A stretch of DNA of 5,414 nucleotides from Rubrobacter sp. (GCA_016781705.1 JADDPV010000081.1:1629-7042); one strand, 5' to 3'. Numbered from the stretch's first letter, positions 1-5,116 are shown. The notes: generated by a model from the sequence alone, not told the origin. A program made the numbers and translations.

Positions 1-81
1 GCTCCCCAGGGGCAGGACCCCGCCCAGCAGCCTATCCCCCAGGCTCCCCAGGGGCAGGACCCCGCCCAGCAGCCTATCCCC
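1..81 (+). repeat. 42-bp in-frame tandem repeat (two copies, the second cut to 39 bp)
   Basis: Bases 1-39 and 43-81 are identical; the period is 42 bp, or 14 codons. The window starts exactly on a unit, so more copies may lie upstream. Perfect nucleotide identity, not just amino-acid identity, suggests recent duplication and possible copy-number variation between strains. Confidence 0.9.
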
Positions 82-96
82 TCTCCTGACAGGTAG
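1..96 (+). CDS. C-terminal end of a Pro/Gln-rich repeat protein (partial)
   Basis: Reading from base 1, an open frame without a start in the window runs to a TAG at 94-96. It encodes two copies of the 14-residue unit APQGQDPAQQPIPQ; the second copy ends in SPDR instead of the last Q. The repeat length is a multiple of three, the translation is a clean low-complexity Pro/Gln/Ala tail, and a strong hairpin follows 33 bases after the stop; all of this supports real coding. The body of the protein lies to the left, so its function cannot be judged. Such tails are typically flexible and disordered, often on surface or envelope proteins, but that is inference. No membrane segment or catalytic motif is visible in this fragment. 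Confidence 0.65.
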   Translation, partial: APQGQDPAQQPIPQAPQGQDPAQQPIPSPDR

Positions 97-128
97 GAGC
101 AGGAAGCTCCTGGGCAGGAGCGCGCGAA

Positions 129-163
129 AAGGGGACCGGAGCGAAGACCGCTCCGGTCCCCTT
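129..163 (+). terminator. Strong hairpin, probable terminator of the upstream repeat-protein gene
   Basis: A perfect 15-bp stem (129-143 with 149-163) closes a 5-base loop (AAGAC). It sits 33 bases after the stop at 94-96. No T-run follows, so it is not a textbook Rho-independent terminator, but an intrinsic-like or transcript-protecting role fits its position. A smaller hairpin (95-100 with 106-111) overlaps the stop codon. Confidence 0.6.
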
Positions 164-171
164 CAGCCTCG

Positions 172-242
172 TGAAGGGGGATGGACAGCCCCCGGGCTCT
201 CGAGAGGGAGCCCCGCGGGGTCTTACTGTGCATCCCCCTTCA
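172..242. repeat. 71-base imperfect inverted repeat between convergent genes
   Basis: TGAAGGGGGATG (172-183) is perfectly complementary to 231-242. After one mismatch (184 and 230), ACAG (185-188) pairs with CTGT (226-229). The interior can fold again: GGGCTC (194-199) with GAGCCC (208-213), next to the palindrome CCCCGCGGGG (211-220). It lies between the plus-strand tail gene and the 3' end of the minus-strand small gene, 35 bases past that gene's stop. A bidirectional terminator is the simplest reading; a small palindromic repeat element is the alternative. Confidence 0.6.
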
Positions 243-276
243 TGGGCTTGGGATGCGCTTCGGTTCGGGCTTTCGC

Positions 277-477
277 TTAGACCATGCCGCGCAGCTCAGC
301 CACCATGTCCAGGCCCTGCTGCTTGCACAGGTCCTTGGGGCGCATGATCGCCTGCTCGTCGAGCAGGTTGCGGGTGCGGGCCTCCTTCTCCAGGTGACGC
401 TCGATCACGTCTATGGCCCGATCCACATCCTCCCGGGTAACCTCTTTGACCCTCTCGTGGGTGATGGTTATCGTCAT
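277..477 (-). CDS. Small hypothetical protein, 66 aa
   Basis: I do not recognise this protein. It is short, highly charged and probably mostly helical (residues 15-45 look like one long amphipathic helix), with a single cysteine at residue 51 and no signal peptide or membrane segment, so it is likely cytoplasmic. The start is unusually well supported: the ATG at 477-475 is preceded on the minus strand by a perfect GGAGGTGA with 9-base spacing, and a TTGACA -35 box lies about 115 bases further upstream. The stop is TAA. It is convergent with the repeat-protein gene and on the same strand as comB, but a palindrome and its own promoter separate it from comB, so it is probably transcribed alone. 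Function is unknown. Confidence 0.75.
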   Translation of the reverse strand: MTITITHERVKEVTREDVDRAIDVIERHLEKEARTRNLLDEQAIMRPKDLCKQQGLDMVAELRGMV

Positions 478-486
478 CTCTCTCTG

Positions 487-494
487 TCACCTCC
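487..494 (-). promoter_or_regulatory. Perfect ribosome binding site for the 66-aa protein
   Basis: The minus strand reads GGAGGTGA, a full match to the anti-Shine-Dalgarno sequence, 9 bases before the ATG. It fixes the start and argues that the small frame is translated efficiently. Confidence 0.85.
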
Positions 495-579
495 TTCCCT
501 CAGCCGTCTGGCGACTACCAAACGTCCCTCCCGCGCTTGCGACACGCTTGTAACGTTTGCGTCCGCCTTGCCCGACTTC

Positions 580-608
580 AGAGTAAAGGGACGCGGGGTG
601 CTTGTCAA
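580..608 (-). promoter_or_regulatory. Candidate promoter for the 66-aa protein gene
   Basis: The minus strand has a perfect -35 TTGACA (608-603), then a 17-base spacer and TACTCT (585-580), which keeps the key A2 and T6 of the -10 consensus but matches only 3 of 6 bases. A 15-base spacer to TTTACT (587-582) is the alternative. Transcription would begin near 573 and leave a leader of about 95 bases. Confidence 0.4.
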
Positions 609-649
609 GACGATTTTTGGCGAAAGAAACCGCCCCTCCATCGCCTCCT

Positions 650-671
650 CTCCTGGCCCGCGGGCCAGGAG
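650..671 (-). terminator. Palindromic hairpin downstream of comB
   Basis: Bases 650-671 form a perfect 22-base palindrome: as RNA, a 9-bp GC-rich stem with a CGCG loop. It lies 18 bases past the comB stop on the minus strand, where a terminator would be expected. There is no following T-run, so intrinsic termination is not certain. Confidence 0.5.
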
Positions 672-689
672 CCAGCCTACGCGCTCCCG

Positions 690-1403
690 CTAAGGCACCC
701 CGCCGATGAAGGCCCGACCGGAGAGGCGGGGCGCCACGGGCACGGTGTCCTCCGCGAGGCAGAAGCCGAGGTCCCTTTCGTAGCCGAGGCGCGTGAGGCG
801 CCGCGCGGCGCTGTTAGTGCGCAGTACCCCTTCGGGCCGCGAGAAGTACAGTTCCACCACACGCCGGGCGCGCTCGTCGAGGCGGGCACCGCGTTCGCGC
901 AGGCGGTGCAGGATGGCGCCGGCGGCAGACTCGTCTTCGGAGGCCCGCTTTCCTTCCCAGCCGCAGCCGACGACCGTCACGCGCTCGCCACGGGCCTCGA
1001 CCAGGGTTCCAGTCGTCAGGGCCTCGGCGACGGCGGAGGCGTTCACGAAGGAGCCGGTCAGGATGGCGGGGGCGCCGCGGGCGGCCTCCACGACGCGGGT
1101 GCCGTTCGTGGTGGAGAGCACGACCGTCGCGCCCGGCGGTATCTCTGCGTCCGAGACCTCCGTCGGCGAGTTGCCGAAGTCGAAGCCTCGCACTTTGGCG
1201 CTGCCGCGCTCCCCGATGCGGAAGTCCGCCCCGGCGAAGCGCTCCGCCTCCTCTATCGAGGCGACCGGGATCACGCGCGCTCCCTTGCGGACCAGGACCG
1301 CGATCGTGGCGCTCGCCCGAAACGCGTCCACGACGACGACCGCGGCACCCTCGCGCGCCGCGCCGCACGCCCCCCTCTCCCCGCCGGCGTAGCGTGCGAT
1401 CAC
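690..1403 (-). CDS. comB: 2-phosphosulfolactate phosphatase family protein (ComB), 237 aa
   Basis: ComB is a Mg2+-dependent phosphatase that converts 2-phospho-3-sulfolactate to sulfolactate, known from coenzyme M synthesis in methanogens; many bacteria without coenzyme M carry homologs of unclear role. Family motifs are in order: VVVVDAFRAS (22-31), GNSP (77-80), STTNGT (97-102), a Cys-Gly-x-Glu-Gly motif (147-151), SEDESAAGAI (155-164) and a C-terminal Tyr-x2-Asp (208-211). The protein looks soluble and cytoplasmic. I chose the GTG at 1403-1401: AGGAGGAG lies 9 bases upstream, a perfect TATAAT lies just before it, and 237 aa fits the family. The frame stays open to an ATG at 1808, but that would overlap the divergent reductase gene by 146 bases and add a tail unlike the family. 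No coenzyme M or sulfolactate genes adjoin it, so its substrate here is inferred from family only. Confidence 0.88.
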   Translation of the reverse strand: MIARYAGGERGACGAAREGAAVVVVDAFRASATIAVLVRKGARVIPVASIEEAERFAGADFRIGERGSAKVRGFDFGNSPTEVSDAEIPPGATVVLSTTNGTRVVEAARGAPAILTGSFVNASAVAEALTTGTLVEARGERVTVVGCGWEGKRASEDESAAGAILHRLRERGARLDERARRVVELYFSRPEGVLRTNSAARRLTRLGYERDLGFCLAEDTVPVAPRLSGRAFIGGVP

Positions 1404-1412
1404 CGCGGCCAA

Positions 1413-1420
1413 CTCCTCCT
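1413..1420 (-). promoter_or_regulatory. Ribosome binding site deciding the comB GTG start
   Basis: The minus strand reads AGGAGGAG with 9 bases to the GTG at 1403. A TTG directly abutting it (1412-1410) has no spacing and can be excluded. Confidence 0.75.
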
Positions 1421-1423
1421 GCC

Positions 1424-1524
1424 CCTCATCCGCCGGATTATAAGAAAGCCGTTGGCTACAGCCCGTTCGGCGGATGCTGATAGCCCGCAACGCATCGTAA
1501 CAGGCATACCACCTCATCCGCCGG
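1424..1524. repeat. Three copies of CATCCGCCG in the divergent comB/reductase region
   Basis: The 13-mer CCTCATCCGCCGG occurs at 1424-1436 and again at 1512-1524, 88 bp apart. Its core is present inverted, as CGGCGGATG, at 1468-1476. The first copy covers the inferred comB transcription start. The middle copy could pair with either outer copy. The rest of the 259-base gene-free region (1404-1662) holds the two promoters and no other feature I can support. Confidence 0.6.
1437..1442 (-). promoter_or_regulatory. Perfect -10 box (TATAAT) for comB
   Basis: TATAAT on the minus strand would start transcription near 1430 and leave a leader of about 27 bases carrying the ribosome binding site. No good -35 is seen at 16-18 bases (CGGGCT at 17), so an activator may be needed. 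The box lies inside the longer comB open frame, another reason to reject upstream starts. Confidence 0.55.
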
Positions 1525-1580
1525 CTCTGGCCCCCACGGTCCCCTGCCAAAAGCTGATCGCTCTCGAAGAGAGAGCTTCC

Positions 1581-1609
1581 ACGACCGCCTGCCCCGACTG
1601 CGCTAGAAT
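1581..1609 (+). promoter_or_regulatory. Candidate promoter for the aldo/keto reductase
   Basis: TAGAAT (1604-1609) matches 5 of 6 bases of the -10 consensus; at 17 bases upstream sits a weak -35, ACGACC (1581-1586). Transcription would begin near 1616 and leave a leader of about 47 bases ending in AGAGGTGA before the ATG at 1663. Confidence 0.45.
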
Positions 1610-1662
1610 GTGGCCCGCGAGAGAACGACGGCCACGCGGCCACCCGCGACGAGAGGTGAGAG

Positions 1663-2667
1663 ATGAAATATCGGAAGCTCGGTGACACCGACATCAGCGT
1701 CTCCGAGGTCGGCTTCGGTGTTTGGACGGTCTCGACCGGCTGGTGGGGCGAGGTGGACGAGAAGAAATCCATCAGGCTGCTCCGGTTGGCCCACGAGAGG
1801 GGCATCAACTACTTCGACACCGCCGACACCTACGGCTCGGGCCTCGGCGAGACCATCCTGAGGGACGCCTTCTCGAACATGCGCGACGAGGTCGTGATCT
1901 CCACCAAGATCGGCTACGACTTCTACAATCACACGCAGCGCCGCGGCCAGCAGGAACGCCCCCAGGACTGGTCAGAAGGCTTCATACGCTTCGCCCTCGA
2001 GCAGAGCCTCGAAAGGCTCGGCACCGATTACGTGGACTTCCTCCAGCTCCACAACACCAAGATGGACGCCGTGGAGAACGACGCGCTCTTCGCGCTCATG
2101 GAGGAGTTCGAGGCCGAGGGCAAGGTCCGCGCTTACGGCGTCGCCCTGGGGCCGAAGATAGGCTGGCTCGAAGAGGGCGTCAGGGCGATGCGCGAGCGCG
2201 AGGGCATCGCGGGGGTGCAGATGATCCACAACCTCCTCGAACAGGACCCCGGCCGCGACCTCATCGCCGCCGCCCGCGAGACGGGCACGTCCCTCGTCGT
2301 CCGCGTCCCCCACTCCTCCGGGATGCTGGAGGGCAAATACGACGAGAACACCACCTTCGCCAAGAACGACCACCGCCGCCACCGCCCCAAAGAGTGGCTC
2401 ACGGAGGGCCTCAAGAAGGTCGAGAAACTCGGTTTCCTGACCGAATCCGGCGAACGCACTCTAGGCCAGGCGGCCCTGAAGTTCGTCCTCGCCGCCCCCG
2501 AGGTAGCCTCCACCCTGCCCAACATCTACGACGAGGCCCAGCTCGACGAGTTCGCCGCCGCGCCCGAGACGCCCGACCTCACACCGGAGGAGCTCGCCCG
2601 CGTGGAGCAACTCTACGAGAGCAACTTCGGCATCGAGGAGCAGCCAGCTAGCCAGCGTGTCAGCTAG
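1663..2667 (+). CDS. Aldo/keto reductase, 334 aa
   Basis: This is an NAD(P)H-dependent oxidoreductase of the aldo/keto reductase family, a cytoplasmic (alpha/beta)8 barrel that reduces aldehydes or ketones. The catalytic tetrad is visible: Asp52 and Tyr57 in FDTADTYG, Lys82 in STKIGYD and His130 in LQLHNTK. The N-terminus (MKYRKLGDTDISVSEVGFGVW) is typical, and the length matches the bacterial members. The ATG follows AGAGGTGA at a short but usable distance. Near the C-terminus, where many relatives have an IPG-type cofactor-binding segment, this protein reads STLPNIYDEAQLDEF (283-297), so cofactor preference is uncertain. It diverges from comB and precedes hemQ on the same strand with a 160-base gap, so co-transcription with hemQ is possible but not shown. 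The substrate cannot be predicted. Confidence 0.93.
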   Translation: MKYRKLGDTDISVSEVGFGVWTVSTGWWGEVDEKKSIRLLRLAHERGINYFDTADTYGSGLGETILRDAFSNMRDEVVISTKIGYDFYNHTQRRGQQERPQDWSEGFIRFALEQSLERLGTDYVDFLQLHNTKMDAVENDALFALMEEFEAEGKVRAYGVALGPKIGWLEEGVRAMREREGIAGVQMIHNLLEQDPGRDLIAAARETGTSLVVRVPHSSGMLEGKYDENTTFAKNDHRRHRPKEWLTEGLKKVEKLGFLTESGERTLGQAALKFVLAAPEVASTLPNIYDEAQLDEFAAAPETPDLTPEELARVEQLYESNFGIEEQPASQRVS

Positions 2668-2827
2668 CGGCCGCGTGGGGTAGTCAAGACATTCCGGAAG
2701 GAGAGGGCCGGAGCTGCGCCGCAAAGAGAACGGTGGCCCTAACCCCGCGCGTCTCTCCTACCCGGCAAGAAGCTGACGAGCTAGAGTTCTGACAAGCTGC
2801 CCAGCGTCCACCGAAGGGAGAGATCAA

Positions 2828-3550
2828 ATGACCGAAACCAGAGCACAGGCGCAACCGGCGTCCGAGGAGAAGCTCCCGGCCCAGTACATCAACTACGTCT
2901 TCTTCAAGCTCGATCCTCTCTGGCGGCGGCTCCCCGACGAGGAGCGAGCGCGCGGCAAGAAGGAGTTCCTGGAGGCCGTCGAAGGGCGCTCGGGTGGGAT
3001 GCTCCTGCGCTCGTTCTCGCTCATGGGTCTGCGGGCGGACGCGGACTTCATGCTCTGGCGCATCTCCTACGACCTCGAACCGTTCGAAGAGATGACCGCA
3101 GCTCTACTAAAGACGGGTCTGGGCAAGTACCTCACGGTGGCCTACTCGTACTTCGGCCTGAGTCGCCGTTCGATCTACGTCGGCGAGCACACTCCCGGCT
3201 TCGAGAACCGCCGCTACATCGTCCCCGGCGAGGGCGATTACCTCTTCGTCTACCCGTTCGTCAAGACGCGCGCCTGGTACCGCCTTCCCCTCGAGGAGCG
3301 CCAGCACATGATGGACGAGCACATGCGAATAGGGCGCAAGCACTACCCGATTAAGAACAACACCGCCTACTGCTTTGGAATAGGCGACTACGAGTTCATC
3401 CTCTCCTTCGAGGCCGAGTCCCCGGAGATGTTCCAGGACCTCATGATGGAGCTGAGGGAGTCGGAGGCATCCTCGTATACGGAACTCGATACCCCGATCT
3501 TCACGTGCCGCCGCAAACCTTTGCAGAAAATTCTCGAAACTTTGGCGTAA
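2828..3550 (+). CDS. hemQ: Coproheme decarboxylase HemQ/ChdC (chlorite dismutase-like family), 240 aa
   Basis: HemQ performs the last step of the coproporphyrin-dependent heme pathway of Gram-positive bacteria: peroxide-dependent decarboxylation of two propionates of coproheme to give heme b, in the cytoplasm. The heme-ligand region is clear: His165 in EHMRIGRKHY is the expected proximal ligand, and Tyr142 in VYPF lies 23 residues earlier. As I recall, that is the actinobacterial spacing; it is 27 in Bacillus and Listeria HemQ. NNTAYCFGIGDYEF (177-190) resembles actinobacterial NTxxxFxxGDYEW. The first 15 or so residues are a disordered, Gln/Ala-rich lead. The ATG follows AAGGGAGAGA with good spacing. 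The 160 bases upstream contain no convincing promoter. A 7-bp hairpin (3541-3547 with 3554-3560) spans the stop codon, and a full terminator follows at 3629. No other heme genes are adjacent. Confidence 0.92.
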   Translation: MTETRAQAQPASEEKLPAQYINYVFFKLDPLWRRLPDEERARGKKEFLEAVEGRSGGMLLRSFSLMGLRADADFMLWRISYDLEPFEEMTAALLKTGLGKYLTVAYSYFGLSRRSIYVGEHTPGFENRRYIVPGEGDYLFVYPFVKTRAWYRLPLEERQHMMDEHMRIGRKHYPIKNNTAYCFGIGDYEFILSFEAESPEMFQDLMMELRESEASSYTELDTPIFTCRRKPLQKILETLA

Positions 3551-3592
3551 GATCGCCAAACGGTGTAGCATCGGGTCCCCGACCTTCTATAC

Positions 3593-3618
3593 AATTCGTG
3601 CCACGAATTCGTGCCACG
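3593..3618 (+). repeat. 13-bp perfect tandem repeat forming a palindrome upstream of cysM
   Basis: AATTCGTGCCACG occurs twice head to tail (3593-3605 and 3606-3618). The junction creates the perfect 12-bp palindrome CACGAATTCGTG (3602-3613), and each unit contains CGTGCCACG, symmetric around its central base. A TACAAT box (3590-3595) overlaps its left edge. The arrangement looks like an operator. Confidence 0.8.
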
Positions 3619-3628
3619 CACCAACCAT

Positions 3629-3662
3629 AGTCGGAGGGCCCGTTCGCGGCCTTCCGACTTTT
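3629..3662 (+). terminator. Rho-independent terminator after hemQ
   Basis: A 12-bp stem (3629-3640 with 3648-3659, including one G-U pair) closes a 7-base loop and runs into TTTT (3659-3662). It is the most canonical terminator in the window and lies about 80 bases after the hemQ stop. It could instead act as an attenuator if a promoter near 3590 serves cysM. Confidence 0.8.
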
Positions 3663-3697
3663 GCGTCCTTCAGGCATCACTCCTCGATCCCTCCCCT

Positions 3698-3728
3698 TTG
3701 TGGACGCGGGGCCTACGCACTGTATAAT
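3698..3728 (+). promoter_or_regulatory. Promoter of the cysM-mec-cysO operon
   Basis: A perfect -10 TATAAT (3723-3728) is preceded by a weak -35 TTGTGG (3698-3703) at a long 19-base spacing. Transcription should begin around 3735-3738, only 1-4 bases before the ATG at 3739, so the mRNA would be leaderless or nearly so; no ribosome binding site precedes that ATG. Confidence 0.65.
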
Positions 3729-3738
3729 GAATCCCGAC

Positions 3739-4668
3739 ATGATCACTCGGATTAACAGGAGGCTCCTCGGGGCACGTCCGGTGGACCTGGTGGGGAACAC
3801 GCCGCTCATCGAGTTGGCGAGCCTCTCGCGCGAGGTTCCGGGGGTAACGATACTCGGGAAGGCCGAATGGTACAACCCCGGCGGGTCGGTCAAGGACCGG
3901 CCGGCGCTGTGGATGATCCGGGCGGGCGAGAAGAGCGGCGCGCTCGTGCCCGGCAAGACCATCCTCGACGCGACCAGTGGGAACACCGGGATCGCCTACG
4001 CCTGGATCGGGGCGTCTTTGGGCTATGAGGTAAAGTTGTGCATGCCCAAGAACGCCAGCGAGGAGCGCAAGAAGATCCTCAAAGCCTACGGGGTCGAGGT
4101 AGTGCTCACGGACCCGGGCGAGGGCTCGGACGGGGCGATCCGGGAAGCCAGGAGGCTCGTCGCCGGGGATCCGGACCTCTACTTCTACCCCGACCAGTAC
4201 TCCAACCCCGCGAACCCCCGGTCGCACTACGAGAGCACGGCGCCGGAGATCTGGGAACAGACCGCGGGCGAGGTGACGCACTTCGTCGCGGGCCTCGGGA
4301 CCAGCGGCACCTTCGTCGGGACGGCCACGCGGCTCAGGGAGTACGACCCGGGGATAAAGGTCGTCTCCTTCGAGCCCGACTCGCCGTTTCACGGGTTGGA
4401 GGGGATGAAACACATGGGATCGGCGATCGTCCCGGAGATCTACGACCCGACGATAGCCGACGAGAACCTCGCCACCCCGACCGAGGAGGCCTACGAGATG
4501 GTCAAGCGCCTGGCGCGCGAGGAGGGCATCCTCGTCGGCATCTCCGCCGGGGCTGCGGTCGCGACCGCGCTTCGCGTGGCGCGCGATCTCGAGGAGGGTG
4601 TCGTCGTCGCCGTGCTGCCCGACGGGGCGGACAAGTACCTCTCCGAGGGCTTCTGGCGGGAGGATTAG
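3739..4668 (+). CDS. cysM: Cysteine synthase CysM, probably CysO-dependent, 309 aa
   Basis: This is a PLP-dependent fold-type II synthase that replaces the leaving group of an activated serine with sulfide or a protein thiocarboxylate. Visible motifs are VGNTPL (18-23), the PLP Schiff-base lysine Lys52 in NPGGSVKDRP, the substrate loop TSGNTG (79-84), the phosphate-binding loop GTSGT (187-191) and Ser269 in GISAGA, the expected contact to the PLP ring nitrogen. In the mycobacterial enzyme Arg220 favours O-phosphoserine; my hand alignment places Lys224 (EGMKHM) there, which keeps the positive charge. The start is the ATG at 3739. The earlier in-frame ATG at 3727 overlaps the -10 box, and the one at 3661 lies inside the terminator tail. 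Six bases separate its stop from mec. Context (mec, cysO) argues for CysO-thiocarboxylate as sulfur donor, but free sulfide with O-acetylserine cannot be excluded. Confidence 0.93.
   Translation: MITRINRRLLGARPVDLVGNTPLIELASLSREVPGVTILGKAEWYNPGGSVKDRPALWMIRAGEKSGALVPGKTILDATSGNTGIAYAWIGASLGYEVKLCMPKNASEERKKILKAYGVEVVLTDPGEGSDGAIREARRLVAGDPDLYFYPDQYSNPANPRSHYESTAPEIWEQTAGEVTHFVAGLGTSGTFVGTATRLREYDPGIKVVSFEPDSPFHGLEGMKHMGSAIVPEIYDPTIADENLATPTEEAYEMVKRLAREEGILVGISAGAAVATALRVARDLEEGVVVAVLPDGADKYLSEGFWRED
4658..4663 (+). promoter_or_regulatory. Ribosome binding site for the mec TTG start
   Basis: GGGAGG inside the last codons of cysM lies 11 bases before the TTG at 4675, slightly long spacing. 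No ATG or better-placed start occurs before the conserved region, so the TTG is the best choice. Confidence 0.6.
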
Positions 4669-4674
4669 GCGCTC

Positions 4675-5094
4675 TTGCCGCTGAAGATCGGGGCCGGAGA
4701 CGTCGGGCACATCCACGAGCACGCCGTGGAGGCGTACCCCCACGAGTGCGCGGGGGTCCTCGTCGGGATGAACACGCCGGAGATGAAGGTCGTGGTGGAC
4801 GTCTGGCGGGCGGAGAACACCCACGAGGGCGAGCGCGAGCGCCGGTTTCTCATCGAGCCGCTCAAGATAAAGGAGTTCGAGGAGCGGGCCCTGGAGCGGG
4901 ACCTGGACGTGCTCGGCTTCTACCACTCGCACCCGGACCACCCGGCCGAGCCCTCGGAGTACGACCGGGAGCACGCCTGGCCCGGCTGGTCGTACGTGAT
5001 CGCCTCGGCCGGCCGGGAGAACGTCGAGGAGATGCGCTCGTGGGTCTTGCGCCCCGACCGCTCGGGCTACGACGAAGAAGAGATTGTAGGTTAG
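4675..5094 (+). CDS. mec: JAMM/MPN-family metallopeptidase, CysO-cysteine hydrolase (Mec-like), 139 aa
   Basis: Mec is a zinc-dependent JAMM (M67-type) peptidase that hydrolyses the CysO-cysteine amide to release cysteine and regenerate the carrier. The JAMM signature is complete: catalytic Glu24 in PHECAG, then His84-Ser-His86-Pro, six residues, Ser94, two residues, Asp97. The protein is a single compact MPN domain without signal peptide or membrane segment, close in length to the mycobacterial protein. The start is TTG at 4675, just after cysM, and the stop is 22 bases before cysO, so translation of the three genes is probably coupled. Because the neighbouring CysO has five residues after its Gly-Gly, this enzyme may also trim the carrier precursor; that is inference from analogy with the QbsD/QbsE pair of thioquinolobactin synthesis. 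Assignment to mec rests on domain plus neighbours. Confidence 0.88.
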   Translation: MPLKIGAGDVGHIHEHAVEAYPHECAGVLVGMNTPEMKVVVDVWRAENTHEGERERRFLIEPLKIKEFEERALERDLDVLGFYHSHPDHPAEPSEYDREHAWPGWSYVIASAGRENVEEMRSWVLRPDRSGYDEEEIVG

Positions 5095-5116
5095 TCTTCA
5101 AACGGAGGAGTTTCTT

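Noticed and set aside
1..81. CRISPR or other spacer-repeat array
   Set aside because: The repeats are directly adjacent with no spacers and in frame with a coding tail.
181..693. Plus-strand open frame over the small minus-strand gene
   Set aside because: It starts inside the inverted repeat, has no ribosome binding site and no recognisable motif; the opposite strand has a perfect one.
1441..1530. Possible tRNA or riboswitch in the comB/reductase gap
   Set aside because: No cloverleaf arms, no T-loop consensus and no known riboswitch core could be made from the sequence.
537..1685. Long plus-strand open frame opposite comB
   Set aside because: Its translation is Arg/Gly/Ala-rich without any family motif, as expected for the antisense shadow of a GC-rich gene; comB on the other strand has clear conserved motifs.
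2668..2827. A 20-codon GTG frame near 2732 in the gap before hemQ
   Set aside because: No ribosome binding site, no conserved feature and very short; treated as non-coding.
3541..3560. 7-bp hairpin spanning the hemQ stop as the hemQ terminator
   Set aside because: Too short and with no T-run; the 12-bp stem followed by TTTT at 3629-3662 is far better. It may still affect mRNA stability.
3670..4974. 434-codon minus-strand open frame across cysM and mec
   Set aside because: It is antisense to two genes with complete active-site signatures, spans their boundary, and its translation is low-complexity Arg/Val/Leu-rich.
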